NCBI GenBank assembly: GCA_027457185.1
Contig: DAIDTN010000188.1
Location: 1 to 8,128 of the forward strand
Reading direction: 5' to 3'
DNA length: 8,128 nt
Source of the DNA: Burkholderiales bacterium
Lineage (GTDB): Bacteria > Pseudomonadota > Gammaproteobacteria > Burkholderiales > SG8-39
The notes under the pieces are model-generated. The model saw nothing but the letters and a program-made list of their open reading frames with translations. It was not told the origin of the DNA and made no database searches. Shown here piece after piece: positions 1 to 6,673 of the stretch. A program made the translations under genes and the position numbers. The first letter of the stretch is position 1; the number at the start of each line of letters is the position of its first letter.

Positions 1-901
1 CGGCTGGAGTGTGGTCGGCGCGGCGGTGCTGCTGCTTTGGTATTTCACCCATTTTCAGCCGGACACGCGCGCCCGCATCGTGGTTTCTTCCGCCGCGATG
101 GCGCTACTCGTCGTCCAGCCGATTGCCGCGCTGATTGCGGCGGTCCCCGGGGGAGGCGGGCGGGCGCGGATATTTACTGCGGCCTGCCTGGTCGGAGTCG
201 GCCTGGTGACGCTTGCGCGCGCGGTCTGGACCATCCAGAGGGGCTCGAATGCCGATCTGCTTGCGCCCGATGTCGTCCAGTTCGCAAGCAATCTGCTGTT
301 CGCGGTGTTGGCCGTGCTGGCGACACTCGGCGTGGTCTGGATCGAGATCGAGCAGTTGCAAGCCGATCTTGCCCGTCTGGCCATGATCGATCCCCTGACG
401 GCGATCCTCAACCGGCGTGCGTTCATGCTCGAGTACGAGCGCGAACTGTCGCGCTGCGCGCGCGCGAAGACCGGGCTCGCGCTGGCGATCTTCGACCTCG
501 ATCATTTCAAGGACGTGAACGATACCTATGGCCATCTGGTGGGCGACCTGGTTCTGCGCCGGGTGGCCGACATACTGCGGTCGAGCCTGCGCGGGCACGA
601 TGTTATCGGGCGCTACGGCGGCGAGGAATTCGCGCTGCTGATGCCCGGCGCCGACACCGCCTCAGCGCTGGCGGGCACCGAACGCGCGCGCCTTGCCGTG
701 GGAGAGCGTCCAATCCAGGCGGGGTCGCTTAGGATTCCCATTACCGTCAGCGCGGGAGTCGCGGCCTACGGATGCGATGACGCGGACTGGGAATCTTTGT
801 TGCGCAGCGCCGATGCCGCGCTGTATGAGGCCAAGCGCGGCGGTAGGAACAGGGTGGTCGCCGCGCACAGTCTGCCGGCGTCGTGCTCAAGCTCAATCTG
901 A
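1..901 (+). CDS. Membrane-anchored GGDEF diguanylate cyclase (5' end outside window)
   Basis: Makes the second messenger cyclic di-GMP from two GTP at the inner membrane. The reading frame is open to the left edge, so the true start is probably upstream; a GTG at position 11 is possible but has no visible support. Numbering residues from that GTG, there are about four hydrophobic membrane segments (near 3-15, 25-47, 54-72 and 88-112), then a short charged linker. The GGDEF domain follows from about residue 120: DPLT at 127-130, the FDLDHFK metal/substrate motif at 161-167 and the GGEEF active-site loop at 203-207. The inhibitory I-site RxxD (RGHD, 194-197) lies nine residues before the loop as in PleD, so product inhibition is expected. 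No EAL domain follows. The stop lies inside the convergent regulator gene. What the membrane part senses is unknown, and no link to the catabolic genes is evident. Confidence 0.93.
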   Translation, partial: GWSVVGAAVLLLWYFTHFQPDTRARIVVSSAAMALLVVQPIAALIAAVPGGGGRARIFTAACLVGVGLVTLARAVWTIQRGSNADLLAPDVVQFASNLLFAVLAVLATLGVVWIEIEQLQADLARLAMIDPLTAILNRRAFMLEYERELSRCARAKTGLALAIFDLDHFKDVNDTYGHLVGDLVLRRVADILRSSLRGHDVIGRYGGEEFALLMPGADTASALAGTERARLAVGERPIQAGSLRIPITVSAGVAAYGCDDADWESLLRSADAALYEAKRGGRNRVVAAHSLPASCSSSI

Positions 902-1945
902 AATGCCGTTGAGCGGCCGATGCGGAAGGGCACCGCCATCGGCACGCCGCCTGTATTCCGTCGGCGTGCCACCCGTCCACTCCTTGCACGCGCGGGTGAA
1001 CGAGCTTTGCTCGGCGAAGCCCAGCAACAAGGCGATATCGAGGGAACTGAGACCGGCATCGGCAAGATAAACCAGCGCCAATTCGCGGCGCAGGTCGTCC
1101 AGCACCTGCTTGAAGCTCAGGCCCTCGTCGCGCAGGCGGCGCTGCAGGGTGCGCGGCGTCAGTTCCAGCAGGGCCGCTACCGCCTCCAGCCCCGCCTCGC
1201 ATTTCGGCAGCAACCTGGACAGTGCCTGGCGCTTACGATGGCCGATTTCCGTCCCGCCAAACATGCGGTCGAGCGCGGCCCGTGCCTGCTCGCGCATCGC
1301 CAGGTGCAGGTTGCGATCGGCCTGCGACAGGGGCAGGTCGAGAAGGCTGCGCGGAAACAGCAGGGCATTGCGCCTCTGACTGAAATGCACCGGGCAGCCG
1401 AAGTAGGCGGTGTAGGGGGCGGCATCGGCCGGCGCCTTGTGGGCGAAATGCACTGTGGTCAGCGCCAGCTCGGCGTTCGATATCCAGCGGCCGAAGCTGT
1501 ACCAGCCGGCCAGCGTCGCCTCGGCCAGTGGCGCGCAATACGGCAAGGTGCCGGCCTGCACCAGCCAGGCGAACTCGACTTGGTCGCCGACGAGGGTAAG
1601 CGCGGTATCGCTGTAGCCGTAGTCGAACACCAGCCTGCGGTAGTGCGGCACCAGGGCGATGGCGTCGGCCAGCGTGTCGCAGGTCATCAGGGCGTAGCCC
1701 AGAGTGCTGTAGGTGCCGGGCTGGACGCGGCGGCCGAATTCGAGCCCGAGGTCGGGCCGTCCGGTCAGTTCCACCGCCGCGTCAAATAAGGCGATCAGGC
1801 GCGCCATTGGCACCCGCTCGAGCGCCGAGGACAGGACCCGGGCGCCGGCGCGTTCCAACAGGGGTTCGCGCGCGGCGCCGGCCTTGACGGCGACGTCTAT
1901 CACGGCAAGAACGTATGCGGCGGAGGCAGTGCAGCTGGCTGTCAT
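893..1945 (-). CDS. AraC-family transcriptional regulator (arabinose-binding-like N-terminal domain, OruR-like type)
   Basis: A 350-residue DNA-binding regulator. The N-terminal two thirds (about 15-200) resembles the ligand-sensing domain common in OruR/ArgR-like AraC proteins, with the typical GxxxxxGTYSTLGYALMTCDTLADAI stretch spread over residues 71-96. The C-terminal AraC domain (about 235-335) has two helix-turn-helix units: one around 252-273 (AVAALLELTPRTLQRRLRDE) and one around 301-322 (IALLLGFAEQSSFTRACKEW), followed by the family's GxxPxEYR ending at 326-331. I chose the ATG at 1945 because the product then has the normal family length. The frame stays open far upstream, but that part is antisense to the transporter and looks unlike any protein. 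Its ribosome-binding site is weak; an in-frame ATG at 2029 is less likely. It is divergent from the BASS transporter, which is its likeliest target. The inducer is unknown. Confidence 0.92.
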   Translation of the reverse strand: MTASCTASAAYVLAVIDVAVKAGAAREPLLERAGARVLSSALERVPMARLIALFDAAVELTGRPDLGLEFGRRVQPGTYSTLGYALMTCDTLADAIALVPHYRRLVFDYGYSDTALTLVGDQVEFAWLVQAGTLPYCAPLAEATLAGWYSFGRWISNAELALTTVHFAHKAPADAAPYTAYFGCPVHFSQRRNALLFPRSLLDLPLSQADRNLHLAMREQARAALDRMFGGTEIGHRKRQALSRLLPKCEAGLEAVAALLELTPRTLQRRLRDEGLSFKQVLDDLRRELALVYLADAGLSSLDIALLLGFAEQSSFTRACKEWTGGTPTEYRRRADGGALPHRPLNGISD

Positions 1946-2089
1946 TACACACCGGTGGCGCCGAAGGGCAAATTGCTGTCGCGCCGGGGCAAGCGCAAAT
2001 GGTGCACGAATTGTAGCATTGCGCAGCATCGACATATCAGAGGCTGGAATGTTCAGGACAGCCCGCAATCGACCCGGAGGAGAGCCGGC
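1946..2089. promoter_or_regulatory. Divergent control region between the AraC regulator and the BASS transporter
   Basis: This 144-bp gap separates two divergent starts and must hold both promoters. It contains a cluster of GCAA/TTGC half-sites: a small palindrome GCAAATTGC at 1968-1976, a hexamer GGGCAA repeated at 1966-1971 and 1987-1992 (21 bp apart, two helical turns), and a 6-bp inverted pair GCGCAA (1993-1998) / TTGCGC (2019-2024). A weak sigma-70-like promoter toward the transporter may be TTGTAG (2011-2016) with TATCAG (2035-2040), 18 bp apart. AraC-type proteins often bind direct repeats spaced by about two turns, so these are candidate operators. The repeats are read directly; their role is inference. 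Confidence 0.45.
2076..2082 (+). promoter_or_regulatory. Strong ribosome-binding site of the BASS transporter
   Basis: GGAGGAG lies seven bases before the ATG at 2090. It is a near-perfect Shine-Dalgarno sequence and decides the start of the transporter in favour of 2090 over earlier in-frame starts such as the ATG at 1955. Confidence 0.85.
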
Positions 2090-3016
2090 ATGGCGCCCAT
2101 CGATCAGGTGCAGCTGAATTTCAACCCGACAACGCTCGGCGCGCTCAATGTCGTGCTCGGGCTGGTGATGTTCGGCGTTGCGCTCGAGCTCAAGGTCGAG
2201 GATTTCAGGAACGCGCTGAAAGTGCCCAAGGGTATCGCGCTCGGCCTCGTTGGCCATCACATCCTGTTCCCGGCGATGACCTGGTGCCTGGTCTGGATCC
2301 TCAAGCCGATGCCCAGCATCGCCCTGGGCATGATTCTCGTCTCGTCCTGCCCGGCCGGCCACATTTCCAACTTCCTCACGCACTACGCGCGGGGTAACGC
2401 CGCTCTGTCGGTCAGCGTCAGCGCGCTGTCGAGCCTCGTGGCGCTGGCGATGACGCCGCTCAATTTCACGTTCTGGGGCAACCTGAATCCGATCACGCGC
2501 GGGCTGATGCGCGAAATTGCGGTCAGTCCGGCGCAGATGCTGCAGGTCATTGTGCTGCTGCTCGGCGTCCCGCTCGGCCTCGGGCTGTGGATGTCGCACC
2601 GCTATCCGCGCTTCGCCGCGAAGGCGCAGAAGCCGATGAAGATTTTCTCTCTGCTGGTGCTGGCGGGTTTCATCGCCGGCACGCTGGGCGCCAACTTCCG
2701 CTATTTCGTCGAATATATCCGCTTTGTCTTCTTCGTGGTGCTGGTGCACAACTGTCTGGCGCTGGGCAGCGGCTACCTGTTCTCCTCCATGCTGGGGCTG
2801 CGCCAGCGCGACCGGCGCGCCATCACTTTTGAAATGGGCATCCAGAATTCCGGGCTCGGCCTGATCCTGATATTCGATTTCTTCAACGGCCTTGGCGGCA
2901 TGGCCGTCGTCACCGCCTGGTGGGGCGTCTGGCACATCGTCGCCGGCATGACGGTCGCGAGTTTCTGGCGCAGGCGCGATCCGCGCCGCGCGGGCGCCGC
3001 GCCGGCCGCGGCGTGA
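2090..3016 (+). CDS. Bile acid:sodium symporter (BASS) family transporter
   Basis: A 308-residue inner-membrane protein with about nine to ten hydrophobic helices, the usual size of the family. BASS proteins couple sodium entry to uptake of organic anions (bile acids, pantoate, 2-oxo acids and others). Family landmarks: FGVALELKVEDF at 28-39, the CPAGHISNFLTHYARGNAALS stretch at 87-107 (first crossover helix region), and FEMGIQNSGLGLIL at 247-260 (second crossover helix). In the last, E248 and Q252 match the sodium-site Glu/Gln of the bacterial ASBT homologues. The tail after residue 294 is Arg/Ala-rich and cytosolic-looking. The start is fixed by a strong ribosome-binding site. The gene is divergent from an AraC regulator and 66 bp upstream of the ThDP enzyme, which suggests uptake of that pathway's substrate. 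The family does not give the substrate; a bile acid or steroid is only one option. Confidence 0.93.
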   Translation: MAPIDQVQLNFNPTTLGALNVVLGLVMFGVALELKVEDFRNALKVPKGIALGLVGHHILFPAMTWCLVWILKPMPSIALGMILVSSCPAGHISNFLTHYARGNAALSVSVSALSSLVALAMTPLNFTFWGNLNPITRGLMREIAVSPAQMLQVIVLLLGVPLGLGLWMSHRYPRFAAKAQKPMKIFSLLVLAGFIAGTLGANFRYFVEYIRFVFFVVLVHNCLALGSGYLFSSMLGLRQRDRRAITFEMGIQNSGLGLILIFDFFNGLGGMAVVTAWWGVWHIVAGMTVASFWRRRDPRRAGAAPAAA

Positions 3017-3028
3017 AGCGGCGCGGCG
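2995..3028 (+). terminator. GC-only hairpin across the BASS stop codon, possible weak terminator or processing site
   Basis: A perfect 10-bp inverted repeat (CGCCGCGCCG at 2995-3004, CGGCGCGGCG at 3019-3028) with a 14-base loop holds the TGA of the transporter. No T-run follows, so it is not a classical intrinsic terminator. It could attenuate, stabilise the upstream mRNA, or be a chance product of GC-rich sequence. Confidence 0.25.
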
Positions 3029-3072
3029 TCATGGATGCGACTACTATTATCGATTGGACAACTGGAAAAAAC

Positions 3073-3081
3073 GGGAGAGGA
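3073..3081 (+). promoter_or_regulatory. Ribosome-binding site of the ThDP enzyme
   Basis: GGGAGAGGA ends one base before the ATG at 3083; its GGGAG part leaves five bases of spacing. It supports that ATG over the in-frame start at 3035, which has no such site. Confidence 0.7.
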
Positions 3082-3082
3082 A

Positions 3083-4837
3083 ATGTCTGAAATAAGCGGT
3101 GGAGAAGTCATCGTTACGATGTTGCAGGCCGAGGGGGTGCAGAAGATCTTCGGCATCATCGACGGCACCTATTTCGGCTTCTATGCGAGCCTGCATACGC
3201 ACGGCATCGATCTGATTACGCCGCGCCACGAGACCAGCGCGGTGCACATGGCCGGCGCGTACGCGCGCCTCACCGGGAAGCTCGGCGTATGCATGGCCTC
3301 GAACGGTCCCGGCGTGGCCAACGCACTGCCCGGCATCGCAGTGGAGCAGGCCGAGGGCAATCGTGTGCTGGTGGTCACCGCTTGCCGCCGCCCCGGCATC
3401 GCCTATCCCGACCGCGGCGGCAGCTATCAGTGTTTCGACCAGTCCGGTGTGATCGGCAAGATGGCGAAATGGAGCTGCGTGATTTCTTCGTTCGAGCGCA
3501 TTCCCGAGCTCGTGCGCATGGCGCTGAGGAAATGCTGGGAGGGCCGCCCCGGCGTGGTGCACATCGACGTGTCCGAGAACGTAATGAACACCAAGGTGAA
3601 GGCGGACCCGGCATTCTGGGCGCCGCACCAGTACCGCCGGACCGCGGCGACGGCGCCTGCCGGAGAACTCGTAGAGCGCGCGGCCGATATGCTGATCGCG
3701 GCAGAACAGCCGCTGATCCACGCCGGCAGCGGCATCATCCACGCGGCCGCGTACGCGGAACTGCGCCGGGTCGCGGACCTCCTGTGCGCGCCGGTGACCA
3801 CGAGCTGGTCGGCGCGCGGCGTGCTGCCGGAGACGTCCGAATTGTCGCTGCCGATGATTCACGTCAAGCTGAACCAGGTGGCGCGCAATGACGCCGACCT
3901 GGTGCTCGCGCTGGGCACGCGCTTCGGCGAGACCGACTGGTGGGGCAAGGCGCCCTATTGGCGCCATCCCTCGCAGCAGAAAATGATTCAGGTCGATGCG
4001 GACGGCGAGATGCTAGGCATGAACAAGCCCGCCGATCTCGCCATTCTCGCCGACGCCAAACTGTTCCTCGCGGCGCTGGCCGAACGGCTGGAAGCGAAGA
4101 AAGGCGAAATCCGCACCGACGCGCGGCAGAAGAATATCGTGCGCTACAACGAGACCAAGCGGCGCGACCGCGAGGGATGGGATCGGGCGCTCGCGGATCG
4201 CTCCTCGCCGATGAACCCGGCGCATGTCGCCAGCGTTTGCCGCGAATTCTTCGCCGACGATGCAATCCTGGTGGCCGATGGCGGCAACACTACGATCTGG
4301 GCGAATTTCTATCACCAGATGCGCGTGCCGAATACGCTGCTGTCGACGTTCAAGTTCGGCATGCTCGGCGCGGGCGTGGCGCAGGCGCTGGGAGCAGCCG
4401 TAGCGCTGCCCGGGCGGCAGGTGGTGTGCATCATCGGCGACGGCGCGATGGGCTTTCATCCGCAGGAAATCGAGACCGCGGTGAGGAACAAGCTCGCGGT
4501 GATCTACCTGGTGCTTTGCGACAGGGCCTGGGGCATGGTGAAGATCAATCAGTCCTTCACCCTGCGCCCGATCAAGACCATGCTGAAAAAACACCTGGAT
4601 CCGGACGAGAACATCGGCACAGACCTCGGCGAAATCGAGTTCGACAAGCTGGCGATTGCCATGGGCGCGCACGGCGAGCGCGTATCCGACCCGGGGCAGC
4701 TAAAGCCGGCGCTGGAGCGCGGCCGCGCCAGCCAGCGCTGCGCCTTGATCCACGTCGACGTGAATCCGGTGAAACACATGTGGGCGCCGGGCTTGATCCA
4801 CTTCAAGGACATGCACCAGGAGCCGAAAGGGAAATAA
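3083..4837 (+). CDS. Thiamine-diphosphate-dependent enzyme, acetolactate synthase/decarboxylase superfamily, substrate unknown
   Basis: A 584-residue protein with the three-domain plan of acetolactate synthase, benzoylformate decarboxylase and 2-hydroxyacyl-CoA lyase. The N-terminal pyrimidine-binding domain (about 5-170) has the cofactor-activating Glu in PRHET (E50) and the SNGPGVANALPGIA segment (73-86). The middle domain (about 195-335) ends with LVLALGTRFGE. The C-terminal pyrophosphate domain (about 385-560) has FGMLGAGVAQALGAA (425-439) and GDG at 452-454. The usual NN metal motif 26-27 residues after the GDG aspartate reads C479-D480, so the second Asn, normally a magnesium ligand, is Asp. 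These enzymes make or break C-C bonds next to a carbonyl. There is no neighbouring ilvN-type small subunit, which argues against housekeeping acetolactate synthase. Its stop overlaps the next start by one base (TAATG), indicating co-translation with two dehydrogenases. The superfamily call is sure; the reaction is not. Confidence 0.9.
   Translation: MSEISGGEVIVTMLQAEGVQKIFGIIDGTYFGFYASLHTHGIDLITPRHETSAVHMAGAYARLTGKLGVCMASNGPGVANALPGIAVEQAEGNRVLVVTACRRPGIAYPDRGGSYQCFDQSGVIGKMAKWSCVISSFERIPELVRMALRKCWEGRPGVVHIDVSENVMNTKVKADPAFWAPHQYRRTAATAPAGELVERAADMLIAAEQPLIHAGSGIIHAAAYAELRRVADLLCAPVTTSWSARGVLPETSELSLPMIHVKLNQVARNDADLVLALGTRFGETDWWGKAPYWRHPSQQKMIQVDADGEMLGMNKPADLAILADAKLFLAALAERLEAKKGEIRTDARQKNIVRYNETKRRDREGWDRALADRSSPMNPAHVASVCREFFADDAILVADGGNTTIWANFYHQMRVPNTLLSTFKFGMLGAGVAQALGAAVALPGRQVVCIIGDGAMGFHPQEIETAVRNKLAVIYLVLCDRAWGMVKINQSFTLRPIKTMLKKHLDPDENIGTDLGEIEFDKLAIAMGAHGERVSDPGQLKPALERGRASQRCALIHVDVNPVKHMWAPGLIHFKDMHQEPKGK
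4826..4831 (+). promoter_or_regulatory. Ribosome-binding site of the extended SDR gene
   Basis: AAAGGG lies five bases before the ATG at 4837, inside the last codons of the ThDP enzyme gene. Together with the TAATG stop/start overlap it fixes this start and indicates translational coupling. Confidence 0.65.
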
Positions 4838-5811
4838 TGAGCGCACCGCGGGTACTGGTGACGGGCGCGGCCGGATATCTCGGCAGCCAGTTGATCGCTG
4901 CGCGCGCGGCGGACGCGGCGCGCCAGCCCGCCGCGCTGGTGGCGATGGATGTGCGCGAGGTCGCGCGCGCGCGGCGGCTGCCGGGCATTGCCTATGAAAC
5001 CGCCGACATCCGCGCGCAAGAACTAGGTGCGCTGCTCGAGCGCCATGCGATCGACACGGTGGTGCACCTCGCTTCGATCGTGACGCCGGGAAAGGACAGC
5101 AAACGCGAATTCGAGTATGCGGTGGACGTGCTCGGAACCGAGAACCTGCTGCGCGCCTGTGTCGCCGCCGGGGTGCGAAAAATCGTCGTGTCCTCCAGCG
5201 GCGCGGCCTACGGCTATCACGCCGACAATCCGGCCTGGATCACCGAGGACGCGCCGCTGCGCGGCAACGAGGAGTTCGCCTATTCCTGGCACAAGCGCCT
5301 GGTCGAGGAAATGCTCGCCGACTACCGCGCGCGCGCGCCGCAGCTCGCGCAGGTGGTGTTTCGCATCGGCACCATCCTTGGCGAAACGGTACGCAACCAG
5401 ATCACCGACCTGTTCGACAAGCCGCGGCTGCTCGCGATCCGCGGATCGGACAGCCCGTTCGTGTTTATCTGGGATCAGGACGTGGTCGGCTGCATGCTGG
5501 AAGCCGTGTATTCGGAAAAGACCGGGGTCTACAACGTGGCCGGCGACGGCGCCCTCGGCATACGCGAAATCGCCGCGCGCCTGGACAAACGCTGTGTGGA
5601 GCTGCCCGCAGGGCTGTTGCAGGCGGCGCTCGCGCTGCTCAAGCCTCTGGGATTGACGCAGTACGGACCGGAACACGTGAATTTCCTGCGCTATCGGCCG
5701 GTGCCGGCCAACCGCAGGCTGAAAGAGAATATTGGCTATGTGCCGCGCAAAACTTCGGCCGAGGTGTTCGAGTTCTACCTTGCCGCGCGAACGCGCAGAA
5801 GCGCGTCGTGA
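4837..5811 (+). CDS. Extended SDR: NAD(P)-dependent epimerase/dehydratase family oxidoreductase
   Basis: A 324-residue cytosolic Rossmann-fold enzyme of the size of nucleotide-sugar epimerases and 3-beta-hydroxysteroid-dehydrogenase-like proteins. The N-terminus has the dinucleotide motif TGAAGYLG (9-16) with an acidic residue D38 after strand 2, which favours NAD over NADP. HLAS at 77-80 matches the family's HLAA motif. The catalytic set is Ser in VSSSGAAYG (118-126) and YSWHK (Y149, K153). NVAGDGALGIREIA (233-246) is the usual substrate-domain motif. It lacks obvious UDP-sugar signatures and has no glycosyltransferase neighbours, so a catabolic hydroxyl/ketone dehydrogenase or epimerase is more likely than cell-wall sugar synthesis. 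It starts on the last base of the ThDP enzyme stop codon and ends in a GTGA overlap with the next SDR, so the three are almost certainly one operon. Confidence 0.9.
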   Translation: MSAPRVLVTGAAGYLGSQLIAARAADAARQPAALVAMDVREVARARRLPGIAYETADIRAQELGALLERHAIDTVVHLASIVTPGKDSKREFEYAVDVLGTENLLRACVAAGVRKIVVSSSGAAYGYHADNPAWITEDAPLRGNEEFAYSWHKRLVEEMLADYRARAPQLAQVVFRIGTILGETVRNQITDLFDKPRLLAIRGSDSPFVFIWDQDVVGCMLEAVYSEKTGVYNVAGDGALGIREIAARLDKRCVELPAGLLQAALALLKPLGLTQYGPEHVNFLRYRPVPANRRLKENIGYVPRKTSAEVFEFYLAARTRRSAS

Positions 5812-6623
5812 CGCAGCGTGAATTCGTCGGCAAGGTGGTGGCGATCACCGGCGCCGCCGGCGGCCTCGGGCGGGCGCTGGCGCGCGCGTTCGCCGCAGCC
5901 GGCGCGCGCGTCGCCGCGCTCGACCGCGACGCGGCCGGGGCCGAGGCGCTGGCTGCCGAACTGCGCGACGAAGGCGGGCAGGCGCTCGGCCTCGAGTGCG
6001 ACGTGGCCGATGCGGCTGCCTGCGAGCGCGTGATGGCAGCGGTGATCGAATCCTGGGGCCGGATCGACGTGCTCATCAACAACGCCGGCATCAGCCACCG
6101 CAGCGCGTACCGGCGCACCGACCCGGCGGTGACCCGGCGCGTGATGGAAGTGAATTTTTTCGGCTCGGTCCACTGCACCCGCGCGGCGCTGGATGCTCTG
6201 CTCGAATCGCGCGGGCTGATCATCGTCATCTCCAGCGTTGCCGGCTTTGCGCCGCTGATCGCGCGCACCGGCTATGCGGCGGCGAAACACGCGCTGCACG
6301 GCTTTTTCGAGAGCCTGCGCGCCGAACTGGCCGGTGACGGAGTCGGGGTGCTGCTGGTGTGTCCATCTTTCATCGCCACCGGCATCGACAGGAACGCTCT
6401 GGGCGGCGACGGCGCGCCGGTGCGGCATGCGCAGCAGATCGTCGGCGCGCGGGTTCGGCCGGAGGACATCGCCGCGGCGATTGTGCGCGCCGCGCGCCGC
6501 GGCACGCGTCTGCTGCTGCCCGGACGCACGGCGAAACTCGCGTGGTGGGTGAGCCGGATTGCGCCCGGCTACTACGCCCGCGTCATGGCGCGGCGCTTGC
6601 GCGCGGAGATGGACGGCGGGTAG
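5808..6623 (+). CDS. Classical short-chain dehydrogenase/reductase (SDR)
   Basis: A 271-residue NAD(P)-dependent oxidoreductase. Motifs: TGAAGGLG (14-21) for cofactor binding, D39 after strand 2 (suggesting NAD), CDVAD (64-68), NNAG (91-94), the catalytic Ser in ISSVAG (S143) and YAAAK (Y156, K160). The late PSFIATGI segment (186-193) is typical of the family. Start: the only good candidate is GTG at 5808, overlapping the previous stop in the four bases GTGA; there is no clear Shine-Dalgarno sequence, as expected for coupled translation. The C-terminus (about 240-266) has a Trp-rich hydrophobic patch then a basic stretch, reminiscent of DHRS7-like SDRs that attach to membranes. Substrate unknown; a lipophilic hydroxy or keto compound made downstream of the ThDP enzyme would fit. 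Last gene of the tightly packed trio. Confidence 0.92.
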   Translation: MTQREFVGKVVAITGAAGGLGRALARAFAAAGARVAALDRDAAGAEALAAELRDEGGQALGLECDVADAAACERVMAAVIESWGRIDVLINNAGISHRSAYRRTDPAVTRRVMEVNFFGSVHCTRAALDALLESRGLIIVISSVAGFAPLIARTGYAAAKHALHGFFESLRAELAGDGVGVLLVCPSFIATGIDRNALGGDGAPVRHAQQIVGARVRPEDIAAAIVRAARRGTRLLLPGRTAKLAWWVSRIAPGYYARVMARRLRAEMDGG

Positions 6624-6673
6624 GCAGCTCCATGCGCAGGGAAGTCCGGCCGCATTGCTTCGTTCACACGCGC

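Noticed and set aside
1946..2935. Minus-strand frame continuing about 330 codons upstream of the AraC start, giving a 680-residue reading frame
   Set aside because: It is antisense to the clearly coding BASS transporter, has a low-complexity His/Gln/Arg/Glu-rich composition typical of antisense frames in GC-rich DNA, and the AraC protein already has family length from 1945.
3031..3090. A 19-codon small frame just before the ThDP gene, a possible leader peptide
   Set aside because: No ribosome-binding site precedes its ATG and it has no run of regulatory codons or pairing hairpins that would indicate attenuation; likely chance.
3047..3967. Long minus-strand open frame opposite the ThDP enzyme
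   Set aside because: No recognisable motif, His/Arg-rich shadow composition, and the plus strand is certain coding sequence.
3940..4836. Plus-strand frame running 299 codons into the extended SDR, suggesting a fusion protein
   Set aside because: That part is the ThDP enzyme read in another frame and is Arg/Gly-rich nonsense. The SDR motif begins right after the ATG at 4837, which has its own AAAGGG ribosome-binding site.
3083..4837. Assignment of the ThDP gene as ilvB/ilvI acetolactate synthase
   Set aside because: No small-subunit gene follows, the NN metal motif is altered, and the neighbours are a transporter and dehydrogenases, not ilvC or leu genes. Only the superfamily can be supported.
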